Positions 46,941 to 56,799 of a stretch of DNA of 64,000 bases are shown piece by piece. The notes below the pieces were generated by a model that was not told the DNA's origin, did no database searches, and saw only the letters and a list, made by a program, of their open reading frames with translations. Numbering within the stretch: the first letter of the stretch is position 1; each line of letters opens with the position of its first letter. The stretch spans positions 1-64,000 of the forward strand of contig CAVWDE010000009.1 in NCBI GenBank assembly GCA_963753685.1, in the 5' to 3' direction. The translations under genes were made by a program, and so were the position numbers. Origin of the DNA: DATAOG01 sp963753685. Lineage in GTDB: Bacteria; Pseudomonadota; Alphaproteobacteria; Geminicoccales; Geminicoccaceae.

Positions 46941-47672
46941 TCAATCGTCAGAGGCGAGGGCCACCTCCGCCTCGGATACCACCGGACCGGCCGCCGGGGC
47001 AATCTGGTTCAACGCCGAAAGCGCGGCCGCAGAATCCGCGACCCAGCCGAAGATGCCGCCCTGGGCCTTGATCATCTCCAGTGCCACCCGCTGGAACTCG
47101 GGGAAATACGAGCCGACGCAGTCGGACAGCACGAGGCATTCGTAACCACGGTCGTTGGCCTCGCGGACGGTCGTGTGGACGCAGACCTCCGTCGTGACCC
47201 CGCACACGATCAGGGTTTTGATGCCGCGGTTCTTCAGGATCAGGTCGAGATCGGTGTCGTAGAACGAGCCTTTCCCGGGCTTGTCGATCACCGGCTCGCG
47301 GGCGATCGGGTAGAGCTCGGGGATGATGTCGTGACCATACTCGCCGCGCACCAGGATCCGGCCCATCGGCCCCGGGTCGCCGATCCCGACTTCCAGCCCG
47401 CCCCGCTTGAGCTTGGCAGGCGGCGCGTCGGAGAGGTCCGGGCGGTGACCTTCGCGGGTATGGATCACGGCGAGCCCCGCCCGCCTGGCCGCCTCGAGCA
47501 CGCGCAGGATGGGCTGGATGGTCGAGCGCAGCAGGGAGACGTCGTTGCCGAGCAGCTCGCCGAAGCCGCCCGGCTCGACGAAGTCGCGCTGCATGTCGAT
47601 GATCAGCAGGGCCGTGGACTCGGGCGCGAACGCCAGCGCATAGGGCTCCGCCTCGAACTGCATGGTCGCCAT
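46941..47672 (-). CDS. Isochorismatase-family amidohydrolase, biuret hydrolase-like
   Basis: A 243-residue cysteine hydrolase. The catalytic Asp is in IDMQRDFVEPGGFGELLGND, the Lys in KPGKGSFYDTDLD and the Cys in CGVTTEVCVHTTVREA. The MQRDFVEPGGFG start resembles biuret amidohydrolase (biuret to allophanate and ammonia); ureidoacrylate and carbamoylsarcosine hydrolases are close relatives. It is followed at once by the allH-F-G-kinase genes and preceded by an allophanate-hydrolase C-domain-like gene, which supports a biuret- or ureide-type substrate. Confidence 0.8.
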   Translation of the reverse strand: MATMQFEAEPYALAFAPESTALLIIDMQRDFVEPGGFGELLGNDVSLLRSTIQPILRVLEAARRAGLAVIHTREGHRPDLSDAPPAKLKRGGLEVGIGDPGPMGRILVRGEYGHDIIPELYPIAREPVIDKPGKGSFYDTDLDLILKNRGIKTLIVCGVTTEVCVHTTVREANDRGYECLVLSDCVGSYFPEFQRVALEMIKAQGGIFGWVADSAAALSALNQIAPAAGPVVSEAEVALASDD

Positions 47673-47695
47673 GGTGCTTTTCCCCAAGGATGCGG

Positions 47696-48082
47696 CTATC
47701 GGCCGTTCTGCCTGGACCTCGTGTAAGCGCGCCAGTCCGCGAACTCCGAGATGTCGCGGTGCCGGGCCAGGGCCAGCGCCTGCGGATAGAGGATGCCCTG
47801 CACGGTGCGGCCGCCTTCGAGCCGCACCGGCCCGCAATAGAGATCCGGCGGCTCGCCTGCCTCGACCCGTTGCCAGACCTCGTCGGGCACCAGGTAGAGC
47901 TCGCCCGCGACCGCGACCCCACCCGCGGCGACCTCGAACATGCCGGGATGGCGGTCATCGATCGAGTACAGCCGGTAGACCGGCGCCGTGCGCGCCTCGC
48001 CCAGGAACTCGGCACCCGCGAGATTGGCGTGCAGGGCGAGGCCGCGCATCAGCGTGCCGTTGACGAAGAGCTCGAACGCCAT
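47696..48082 (-). CDS. Allophanate hydrolase C-domain-like (gamma-glutamylcyclotransferase fold) protein
   Basis: A 128-residue stand-alone protein resembling the C-terminal domain of allophanate hydrolase (AtzF) and AIG2-like cyclotransferases: FVNGTLMRGLALHANLAGA, RTAPVYRLYSIDDRHPGM and DLYCGPVRLEGGRTVQGILY. In AtzF this domain decarboxylates an intermediate of allophanate breakdown; the amidase domain is absent here. Position next to a biuret-type hydrolase supports a role in the same pathway. Confidence 0.7.
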   Translation of the reverse strand: MAFELFVNGTLMRGLALHANLAGAEFLGEARTAPVYRLYSIDDRHPGMFEVAAGGVAVAGELYLVPDEVWQRVEAGEPPDLYCGPVRLEGGRTVQGILYPQALALARHRDISEFADWRAYTRSRQNGR

Positions 48083-48123
48083 CCTTTCGCTCTTACCGGC
48101 TGCCCACCGAAGCGGCGCTCCGC

Positions 48124-49713
48124 CTACTCGGCGGGCATCTCCTCCTGATTGCCCATCGGTGGCGCGAAGCTGAAGCGCTCCGAGGCCGGCTCCTCGCGCC
48201 AGGCGACCGCGAGGCAAATCGCGGCCAGGAAGACATAGCCGAGAGCGACCAGCGGCGAAGCGGCGAACTGCAGGTGCACGCCGTGGATGAAGCCGAAGAA
48301 AGAAAGGATCGCACCCGCGAGCGCATAGATGCCGGCCCAGCGGAACTGGCGCTCGATGATGAACGCGGCGATAGCACCCAGGATCAGGCCGGCGAGCACG
48401 GCCCCGCCGCCGACCAGCTCCATGCCGTGGTAGACGACCCCGGTGCTCATCAGCTTGTCGAAGCCGAGCGTCGATGCCGAGGTGCCGGCCGCATTGAGCG
48501 CGCCGTCGACCTGGGTCTGCCCCCAGGCCGCGATGTTGGGCACGATCGCGAGCACGACCGCGGGCGCATGCCTGGACGGCGACGCCTGGAACGCCTGGGC
48601 GCCGATCACGAGGCCGATGAACAAAAGGATCGGCAGGATCGCGACCAAGGGGATCACCGCCAGCAGGAGTGCGGTCAGGCCGAGGAACGACACGCCTGCG
48701 ATCACGATGCCGGTCGCGAGCGAATAGCCGATCCGGCCGCCGACCGCCTTCCAGCCGGGATGGCCGATATAGACCGCGGGCGGGAAGGGGCTGCCGAGCA
48801 GCGAGCCCGCGATCGCGCCGATGCCGTCGGCCGCCAGGATGTGGCGGAGGTTGTAGTTGTCGCCGGCCGCGGCCGCACTCTCGACGTTGTTCATGCCTTC
48901 GGTGAAGTTGTAGACGCCGAGCGGGATCGCGGTCGCGAGCAGCGGCCAGATGTCGCCCAGCCCCTTGAGCACGTCGGTCGAGAAGATCGGCAGGCGCAGC
49001 CCGAACTGGCCGAGCGACTGACCGACCGCCGAGGGCACCATGTAGTCCGACCAGCCGAACATGACGGCGATCCAGGCGATCACGGTGCCGACGATCACGG
49101 CCGCGAGCCCGCCCGGCAGGCCGAAGGGCAGGCGGACGTTGGCGGTCCAGCTGATCAGGATGATGCCGAACGCGACGAACGCGACCCAGGGCACCTCCCA
49201 CATCTGGAACACCGGCCGCATCGAGATGAAGGCGATCGAGATGCCCGCAAGGGTGCCGAGCATGGCGGCGCGCGGGGTGTATTTGCGAATGGTCGGGCCG
49301 ACGAACACGCCGAGCAGCACGATCACGCCGATGATGAATGCCCAGGCGAGGCCCGCCTGCCAGGCGAGGATCGGATCTTTGGTCTTGAGGTAGGTCGGCA
49401 GCATGATCAGGAAGACGACGATGAACATGTGCGGCACGCTCGGGCCATAAGGCATGGCCGCGACGTCGCTCCGGCCCTCGGCCTTGGCCAGGCGCCAGGC
49501 GAGGTAGGCGTAGTAGAGGTTGCCGATCGGCAGCGCGACGCCGAGCGCCGGCAGAATCCGGCCGTAGACCACATCACCCGGCAGGTTGACGACGCCAAGC
49601 GTGAGCCCGGTCAGCACGATCACGTTGAGCAGGACGTTGGTGAACAGCCCGAAGAACGCATTCCAATCGCCCGGCACCCACAGCCGAGCTGCACCCGCAC
49701 CGTTCTGGTTCAT
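48124..49713 (-). CDS. NCS2-type permease (AzgA/xanthine-uracil-like)
   Basis: A 529-residue polytopic membrane protein with about 12 or more hydrophobic segments. Landmarks are YGPSVPHMFIVVFLIMLPTY, GTLAGISIAFISMRP, YNFTEGMNNVESAAAAGD and GSPFPPAVYIGHPGWK. The NVESAAAAGD segment parallels the substrate-binding helix of NCS2 nucleobase transporters. It is the first gene of the operon and presumably imports the pathway substrate (a purine, pyrimidine or ureide derivative). Start ATG 49713; the longer frame to 49923 is not supported. Confidence 0.8.
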   Translation of the reverse strand: MNQNGAGAARLWVPGDWNAFFGLFTNVLLNVIVLTGLTLGVVNLPGDVVYGRILPALGVALPIGNLYYAYLAWRLAKAEGRSDVAAMPYGPSVPHMFIVVFLIMLPTYLKTKDPILAWQAGLAWAFIIGVIVLLGVFVGPTIRKYTPRAAMLGTLAGISIAFISMRPVFQMWEVPWVAFVAFGIILISWTANVRLPFGLPGGLAAVIVGTVIAWIAVMFGWSDYMVPSAVGQSLGQFGLRLPIFSTDVLKGLGDIWPLLATAIPLGVYNFTEGMNNVESAAAAGDNYNLRHILAADGIGAIAGSLLGSPFPPAVYIGHPGWKAVGGRIGYSLATGIVIAGVSFLGLTALLLAVIPLVAILPILLFIGLVIGAQAFQASPSRHAPAVVLAIVPNIAAWGQTQVDGALNAAGTSASTLGFDKLMSTGVVYHGMELVGGGAVLAGLILGAIAAFIIERQFRWAGIYALAGAILSFFGFIHGVHLQFAASPLVALGYVFLAAICLAVAWREEPASERFSFAPPMGNQEEMPAE

Positions 49714-50071
49714 GCTTTTTGCCCCCGACCCCGCCCGACCGTAGTCGCCGGGCCCGCACGACTGCAAGCAACAATCATGCCTGCACTCAAGCGGTTTGGC
49801 CATCGGCATGATAGGGCGAAGGTCCGTGGCCGCGGGATGGGCGATCCGGCGCCGGCCGAGCGCCCCGGCCGACCGGCCAGCCGCGTTTGGTCGCAAAGAC
49901 AGTCCGGCGCTGGCAATCCTCAACCGTGTCTTTATATGTGGGAGACCTGTGCGCAGGCTTGACCCGGCGGACCCGGGCGTGTTTGGTAGCCGGAGGCGTG
50001 TCGGATGTGTCCGAGACGGTCGGCGTCGTCGAATCGGATGGCCCGCGCTGTCGAAGCGAAGTGGAGTGCCG
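49714..50071. other. Divergent intergenic region
   Basis: About 360 bases between the divergent permease operon and clpX. No gene was recognised. It should hold promoters for both directions, but no strong hexamers or dyads were identified. Confidence 0.4.
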
Positions 50072-51335
<1,264 letters not shown>

Positions 51336-51542
51336 GCGCACCCCGCTCAGACAATCCCGCTGAGCGCTGCTCCGCCGAGAAAATCGTGACGATACCGCCG
51401 TCGGGCGACGGCCGCAGGGCGTAACGGCCATTAAGGCTGGACCGTCGCCGGCGTCACCGCCATCATGATCCGGCTTGCCGGCCCGCCTGGGCCGTGGCGT
51501 CGGCCCGGCACTCGACCGGCCCAATCATGGAGGAGGCGTCTC

Positions 51543-52556
51543 ATGAACTGGAAGCAGCTTCTCGGGGCGGCGGCCGGGCTCGGTCTCGGTGCGCTCGTCA
51601 GTGGCGGTGCTGCCGCCGAGACCGTCACCGTCGGCTATCAGCTGATCTACAATCCGTGGAAGGTGCCGATCGCCGACAACACCTTCTCGAAGACCACCGG
51701 CTGGGACGTCCAGTACCGCCAGTTCGATTCGGGCGCCAAGGTGATCGCGGCCATGGCGTCGGGCGACGTCCAGATCGCGCTCGCGGGCTCCAGCCCGATC
51801 GCGGCCGGCGCCAGCCAGGGCCTCGACATCCAATTGGTCTGGATCGTCGAGGACATCGCCTCGGCCGAGGCGCTGATCGCGCGCAACGGCTCCGGCATCG
51901 AGAAGGTCGAGGACCTCAAGGGCAAGAAGGTCGGCGTGCCGTTCGTCTCGACCAGCCACTTCCATCTGCTGTTCGCGCTCGAGCATTTCGGCGTGCCGGC
52001 GAACGAGGTCGACATCCTGAACATGCAGCCGCCGCAGATCGCGGCCGCCTGGGAGCGCGGCGACATCGACGCGGCCTTCGTGTGGGACCCGGCGCTGGGC
52101 GCGATCAAGAAGACCGGTCACGTGGTGATCACCTCGGGCGAGCTCAGCGCGTTCGGCAAGCCGACCTTCGATGGCCTGGTGGTCAACAAGACCTGGGCCG
52201 AGTCCCATCAGGAGGGGCTGGCCAAGTTCATCAAGACGATCGCCGACGCCGATGCCGACTATCGCGATCACAAGGACGCCTGGACCCCGGACTCCGCGCC
52301 GGTCAAGAAGATCGTCGGCGTGGTCGGCGGCGACGTCAAGGACGTGCCGGGGGTGCTTGCCCTCTACAATTTCCCGGACATGGAGAAGCAGGCGTCCTGC
52401 GCCTGGCTTGGCTGCGGCAAGGAGGGCGGTGCGACCAAGGCGCTGATCTACACCTCGGACTTTTTGAAGGCGCAGAAGAAGATCCCGGACGTGCTGCCCG
52501 ACTACACGGGCTACGTGACGCCGAAGTACGTCGAGGCGGCGATGAAGCTGAAGTAG
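51543..52556 (+). CDS. tauA: Taurine-type ABC transporter substrate-binding protein
   Basis: A 337-residue exported binding protein: signal sequence MNWKQLLGAAAGLGLGALVS, then VTVGYQLIYNPWKVPIADN, SGAKVIAAMASGDVQIALAG and DIDAAFVWDPALGAIKKTGH, typical of TauA. A GGAGGCG site precedes the ATG at 51543. It binds taurine or a related sulfonate in the periplasm. It heads tauABC, and xsc lies about 6 kb further on, supporting taurine use as carbon source. Confidence 0.9.
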   Translation: MNWKQLLGAAAGLGLGALVSGGAAAETVTVGYQLIYNPWKVPIADNTFSKTTGWDVQYRQFDSGAKVIAAMASGDVQIALAGSSPIAAGASQGLDIQLVWIVEDIASAEALIARNGSGIEKVEDLKGKKVGVPFVSTSHFHLLFALEHFGVPANEVDILNMQPPQIAAAWERGDIDAAFVWDPALGAIKKTGHVVITSGELSAFGKPTFDGLVVNKTWAESHQEGLAKFIKTIADADADYRDHKDAWTPDSAPVKKIVGVVGGDVKDVPGVLALYNFPDMEKQASCAWLGCGKEGGATKALIYTSDFLKAQKKIPDVLPDYTGYVTPKYVEAAMKLK

Positions 52557-52634
52557 CCAGGCCCGGGCTGAGCGCCGGACCGGCCGTCCGGCGCTCGCAG
52601 GGTCCGCAGTCACGAAGGCGATGCTGAGCGGGCG

Positions 52635-53408
52635 ATGCTCGAGGTCAAGGACCTGTCGGTCGTCTATCCCGCTCGCCGCGGCGAGGCGGTGCACGCGCTG
52701 GCCAGCATCGACCTTCTGATCGAGCCCGGCGACTTCGTCGTGGCGCTCGGTGAGTCGGGCTGCGGCAAGACCACGCTGCTCAACGTGCTCGCGGGCTTCC
52801 TGCAGCCGACCGCGGGCAGCGTGACCCTGGACGGCCGCCCGGTGACCGGGCCGGGCGCCGATCGCGGCGTGGTCTTCCAAAAGCACGCCCTGATGCCCTG
52901 GCTGAACGTCCGCGAGAACGTCGAGTTCGGCCTCAAGCTCCAGGGCATGGCCAGGGCCGAGCGGCGCGAGGTGGCGCTCGACAACATCCGCCTGGTCGGT
53001 CTCGAAGCCTTCGCGGAGGCGCCGGTCTACGAGCTCTCGGGCGGCATGCAGCAGCGGGTCGGCCTGGCGCGCGCGCTGACCAGCGACCCGGCGATGCTGC
53101 TGATGGACGAGCCGCTCGGCGCGCTCGACAGCCTGACCCGCGAGACCATGCAGGAGCTGATCCTCGACGTCTGGCGGGCGACCGGCAAGATGGTGTTCTT
53201 CATCACCCACGGGGTCGAGGAGGCCCTGTTCATGGCGACCCGGCTGATTATGATGTCGCCGCGCCCGGGCCGGATCAGCCACCGCTTCGAGCTCGACTTC
53301 TGCCAGCGCTTCTTTGCGAGCCGGAACGCGCGGCAGATCAAGTCCAACCCCGACTTCATCGCGATGCGCGAGCAGGCGCTCAACATCATCCACGGCAAGG
53401 CCGCCTGA
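52635..53408 (+). CDS. tauB: Taurine-type ABC transporter ATP-binding protein
   Basis: A 257-residue ABC ATPase with Walker A GESGCGKTTLLNVLAGF, the TauB/SsuB-specific FQKHALMPWLNVRENVEFG, signature LSGGMQQRVGLARAL and Walker B LLMDEPLGALD. The C-terminal SPRPGRISHRFELDF is characteristic of the TauB group. It follows tauA by about 80 bp and precedes tauC by 7 bp. Confidence 0.92.
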   Translation: MLEVKDLSVVYPARRGEAVHALASIDLLIEPGDFVVALGESGCGKTTLLNVLAGFLQPTAGSVTLDGRPVTGPGADRGVVFQKHALMPWLNVRENVEFGLKLQGMARAERREVALDNIRLVGLEAFAEAPVYELSGGMQQRVGLARALTSDPAMLLMDEPLGALDSLTRETMQELILDVWRATGKMVFFITHGVEEALFMATRLIMMSPRPGRISHRFELDFCQRFFASRNARQIKSNPDFIAMREQALNIIHGKAA

Positions 53409-53415
53409 GCGCGCC

Positions 53416-54297
53416 ATGGCCACCTCCTCGCGCAACCAGGCCACCCCGGCCCGGTCCGGTCTCTCCGCCCGCCTGAACGATCTGTTCAAGGCGCCGCCCG
53501 CCAAGCCCGGGGAGGCCTACGGCCAGCCGGGCCAGGGCTCGAGCGTCGTGATCAGCGTGATCACGGTGCTGGCGCTGCTCCTGCTCTGGTGGTTCGTGAC
53601 CCGCAAGGGCTGGATCAAGCCTCTGTTCCTGCCGTCCCCCGCGGCCGTGATCGAGCAGTTCCGGGACGTTGCGACCGAAGGCTTCGGTGGTGCCACCTTG
53701 TTCGAGCACACCTTCTGGAGCCTGTATCGGGTGTTCGCGGCCTTCTTCCTCGCCTGCCTGACGGCGATCCCGGTCGGCATCGCGATGGGGGTCAGCCGGG
53801 GCGCCCGCGGCGTCTTCGACCCGCCGATCGAGTTCTACCGGCCGATCCCGCCGCTCGCCTATCTGCCGCTGATCGTGATCTGGTTCGGGATCGGCGATCT
53901 CGCCAAGATCATCCTGATCTACCTCGCCGTGTTCGCACCGCTCGCCCTCAACGCCCGCGCGGGGGTGCGCTCGGTCGCACTCGAGCAGATCCACGCCGCC
54001 TATTCGCTCGGCGCCTCGCGCCTGCAGGTGATCGTCCACGTCATCCTGCCGGCCGCACTGCCCGAGATCCTGACCGGCATGCGGATCGGCATCGGCTTCG
54101 GCTGGACCACGCTGGTGGCCGCGGAGATCGTCGCGGCGCGCGCCGGCCTCGGCCAGATGGTCTGGAACGCCTCCGAGTTCCTGCGCTCAGACGTCGTGAT
54201 CATGGGCATCGTGGTGATCGGCGCGCTCGCCTACCTGTTCGACCTGCTGATGCGCCGGATCGAACGGGCGTTGGTGCCCTGGAAGGGCCGGATGTAG
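53416..54297 (+). CDS. tauC: Taurine-type ABC transporter permease
   Basis: A 293-residue BPD-type permease with an unusually long hydrophilic N-terminus (MATSSRNQATPARSG) before the first membrane helix. Landmarks are FYRPIPPLAYLPLIVIWFG, the EAA-type EQIHAAYSLGASRLQVIVH and GMRIGIGFGWTTLVAAEIVA. The C-terminal 25 codons are partly repeated at 55557-55634. Confidence 0.92.
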   Translation: MATSSRNQATPARSGLSARLNDLFKAPPAKPGEAYGQPGQGSSVVISVITVLALLLLWWFVTRKGWIKPLFLPSPAAVIEQFRDVATEGFGGATLFEHTFWSLYRVFAAFFLACLTAIPVGIAMGVSRGARGVFDPPIEFYRPIPPLAYLPLIVIWFGIGDLAKIILIYLAVFAPLALNARAGVRSVALEQIHAAYSLGASRLQVIVHVILPAALPEILTGMRIGIGFGWTTLVAAEIVAARAGLGQMVWNASEFLRSDVVIMGIVVIGALAYLFDLLMRRIERALVPWKGRM

Positions 54298-54345
54298 GGC
54301 GGCGGCCAAGTCATGGCCTGCCACCGTCGGTGGGTCGTGCTCTTC

Positions 54346-54355
54346 GGGGGGGGGG
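54346..54355. repeat. G10 homopolymer tract
   Basis: Ten consecutive G residues end 9 bases before the ATG of the Clp-N-domain gene, overlapping where its ribosome-binding site should be. Tracts of this kind are prone to slippage, so length changes could alter expression. Confidence 0.8.
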
Positions 54356-54364
54356 ACGTGCGAG

Positions 54365-55480
54365 ATGCTTGATCAACAGCTTGAGGCTACCATTCGCCGC
54401 GCGCTCGCTTACGCCAACGAGCGCGGCCATAAATACTCTTCCATCGAGCATTTGCTATTAGCGCTTTTGAATGATCCTGCTGCCCGAGAGATACTGATTG
54501 GTCTCGAAATCGATTGCGAAGCCCTTGGTGCAGATCTCCTTCAATTCATAGACCACGATCCGGTTAGAATAGCCGTTGACGGTGCCTCAGACGCCGAACC
54601 GACTGTTAATTTTCGATGCACAATTCAACAAGCATGGACGCACGTTCGAGCAGCTGGTCGTTCGATCGTCACTGGCGCAGATGTCTTAGTCGCGTTGTTT
54701 GACTGCAAGGAGTCGCATGCGGTCTACTATCTTACCAATCGAGGACTTCTGTTGCAAGATGTTCTTATCCGAATTGACCAAATGGCGCCGCACTTAGATA
54801 TACCTTCGTCGATCGATGACGTCGTAGAGTTAGCTCTGCAGTCGATCGGACGCGGGCTGGTCTTTTCTATTGAAGAGGAGAATTGTCGCCTTACGCTGGA
54901 AGATGTGCAAGAGATACTCGAGGTATTGATGATCGATGTTCATTGGGGCTGGCGAGTTTCGGAGACGATTGTGCGACTCGCGAGTGACGATCCAATTCCA
55001 GCATGGGCAACGCGGACGATCGAGGAACTGTGCTGGTTGGCGAGCATGGCCGCCGCCGGTCGGCCATCCGCCATCCGTATCGATGCGACTGGGTTTGATC
55101 CTGGCGACCAGACAAGGTTGGATCGACCCGTGATCACCTTGGTCGAAGCAAGGGGGAGCAAGCCGCTTGAGGTGACGATCGCGGTGACCGGAGCATCGCC
55201 GACGGTTCTACTCCTGGTGGCCATGTGGAGTTTGCGAGTCTGGAAGACTATCAGAACAGAAGAAGAATTTAACACGGCGCAGACCGCCCTCCTGGCCACG
55301 CTCTCCCGGCAGATCGAATGTGCTGATGCTCGACGGACGCATACGATCGAGACAATGCTCATAGGACTGGTGAGTTTACCGAACGGTACGCATACGCGCG
55401 GTGAGCAAGTTAGACTATCAATTCCGCATTTACTGCGGGAAAACTTGAATTCCAAGAACGACCCTAGGCCGACGCCGTAA
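54365..55480 (+). CDS. Orphan Clp-N-domain protein
   Basis: A 371-residue protein. The N-terminal 140 residues form a double Clp-N repeat like that of ClpA/ClpC: EATIRRALAYANERGHKYSS, IEHLLLALLNDPAAREIL, then TIQQAWTHVRAAGRSIVTGA and VLVALFDCKESHAVYYL. No AAA ATPase domain follows; the remaining 230 residues match nothing I recognise. The gene is clearly AT-richer than its neighbours and preceded by a G10 tract. It may act as an adaptor or decoy for Clp unfoldases, or as part of an accessory system; both are speculation. Confidence 0.75.
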   Translation: MLDQQLEATIRRALAYANERGHKYSSIEHLLLALLNDPAAREILIGLEIDCEALGADLLQFIDHDPVRIAVDGASDAEPTVNFRCTIQQAWTHVRAAGRSIVTGADVLVALFDCKESHAVYYLTNRGLLLQDVLIRIDQMAPHLDIPSSIDDVVELALQSIGRGLVFSIEEENCRLTLEDVQEILEVLMIDVHWGWRVSETIVRLASDDPIPAWATRTIEELCWLASMAAAGRPSAIRIDATGFDPGDQTRLDRPVITLVEARGSKPLEVTIAVTGASPTVLLLVAMWSLRVWKTIRTEEEFNTAQTALLATLSRQIECADARRTHTIETMLIGLVSLPNGTHTRGEQVRLSIPHLLRENLNSKNDPRPTP

Positions 55481-55556
55481 CTCCGTATGGCTCGGGCCGG
55501 CGATCTGGCACGCTCGCGCACTTCCGGGCGGCCGACGCGGTCGTGGGAGCGCTCCG

Positions 55557-55634
55557 ATCGTGCTGGCCTGGCTGTTCGATGTGCTGATGCGCCGGATCGA
55601 GCAGGCGCTGGTGTCCTGGAAGGGCAGGATGTAG
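55557..55634 (+). pseudogene. Second tauC-like 3' fragment
   Basis: The frame reads VLAWLFDVLMRRIEQALVSW then KGRM and a stop. It parallels the tauC end (YLFDLLMRRIERALVPW, KGRM) with roughly 80 percent nucleotide identity by eye. Only the last 25 or so codons survive. It shows that a second, diverged permease gene of this family once ended here. Confidence 0.75.
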
Positions 55635-55666
55635 ACCTGACGAGGGGTCTTGGGGATGTGCGGGGC

Positions 55667-56626
55667 ATGATTCGCACGCGACTGACAGAGAGGCTCGGCA
55701 TGGAGCATCCGATCCTGCTCGCGCCAATGGGCATGGTCGCCGGCGGCGAGCTGGCGGCGGCGGTCTCGGCGGCCGGCGGGCTCGGCCTGATCGGCGGCGG
55801 CTACGGTGATGCTGCCTGGCTCAAAGAGCAGTTCGCGGCGGCCGGCAATCAGCCGGTCGGGGCGGGGTTCATCACCTGGTCGCTGGCCAGGCAGCCCGAG
55901 TTGCTCGAGCTCTGCCTCGAGCGCAGCCCGAAAGCCATGATCTTCGCCTTCGGTGATGCCGCCGCTTTCGTCGCCCGGTGCAAGGACGCGGGGGTCACGA
56001 CCCTATGGCAGGTCCAGCGCCTGGACCAGGCGCGCCAGGCGATCGCGGCTGGGGTCGACATTCTGGTCGCCCAGGGCCAGGAGGCGGGCGGCCATGGCCT
56101 GGAGCGTGGTCTGACGACGCTCTTGCCGGCGGTTCGCGACCTCGCGGGTGACGACCAGCTCGTGGTCGCCGCGGGTGGCATCGGCGACGGACGTGGTCTC
56201 GCCGCGAGCCTCATGCTGGGCGCCGACGGCGTGATGATGGGCACGCGCTTCTTCGCGGCCGCCGAGGCGCTTGGCCCGCCCGGGGCCGGGGCGCGCCTCG
56301 TCGCTTCCGCTGGCGACGATACCGTGCGCACCCGGGTGTTTGACCTCGCGCGCGGCTACGATTGGCCCGAAGGCTTCACGGGCCGGGTCCTGCACAACGA
56401 TTTCTCGCGCCGCTGGCATGGCGACGTCGAAGGACTACGAGCGCGCATCGACGAGGAGCGCGCCCGCTATGACGCGGCCACCGCGGACGACGTCGCGACC
56501 CGGGTCATCCATGCCGGCGAGGTCGTCGACCTGATCACCTCAGTCAAGCCGGCCGCCGAGATCGTCGCGGAAACCGTGGCCGAGGCGGTCCGCCTGCTCC
56601 GCAGCGTGCCAGCCAGATATCTGTGA
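55667..56626 (+). CDS. Nitronate monooxygenase-family flavoprotein
   Basis: A 319-residue TIM-barrel flavoprotein of the 2-nitropropane dioxygenase/NMO type. The start MIRTRLTERLGMEHPILLAP is followed by AVSAAGGLGLIGGGYGD, DILVAQGQEAGGHG (with the FMN-associated QGxEAGGH motif), VVAAGGIGDGRGLAASLMLG and ADGVMMGTRFFAA. It could oxidise alkyl nitronates or act as an NAD(P)H:quinone reductase. It lies between the tau and xsc genes; a link to taurine use is not established. Confidence 0.85.
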   Translation: MIRTRLTERLGMEHPILLAPMGMVAGGELAAAVSAAGGLGLIGGGYGDAAWLKEQFAAAGNQPVGAGFITWSLARQPELLELCLERSPKAMIFAFGDAAAFVARCKDAGVTTLWQVQRLDQARQAIAAGVDILVAQGQEAGGHGLERGLTTLLPAVRDLAGDDQLVVAAGGIGDGRGLAASLMLGADGVMMGTRFFAAAEALGPPGAGARLVASAGDDTVRTRVFDLARGYDWPEGFTGRVLHNDFSRRWHGDVEGLRARIDEERARYDAATADDVATRVIHAGEVVDLITSVKPAAEIVAETVAEAVRLLRSVPARYL

Positions 56627-56799
56627 TCGCGGGCCAACGTCAGGCGGCTTCGAAGCGGCGGACGGCGGACGATGCCACCGGGATCGGGAGGATTGTGCAT
56701 GGCCACGGCTCGCGTCTCCGGCATCAGCAATAATCCAGGTCGTCGACGTCCACGGCGTCGCCATCTTCGAACCTGAAGCTGAATTGGCCGCGCGGAGCG

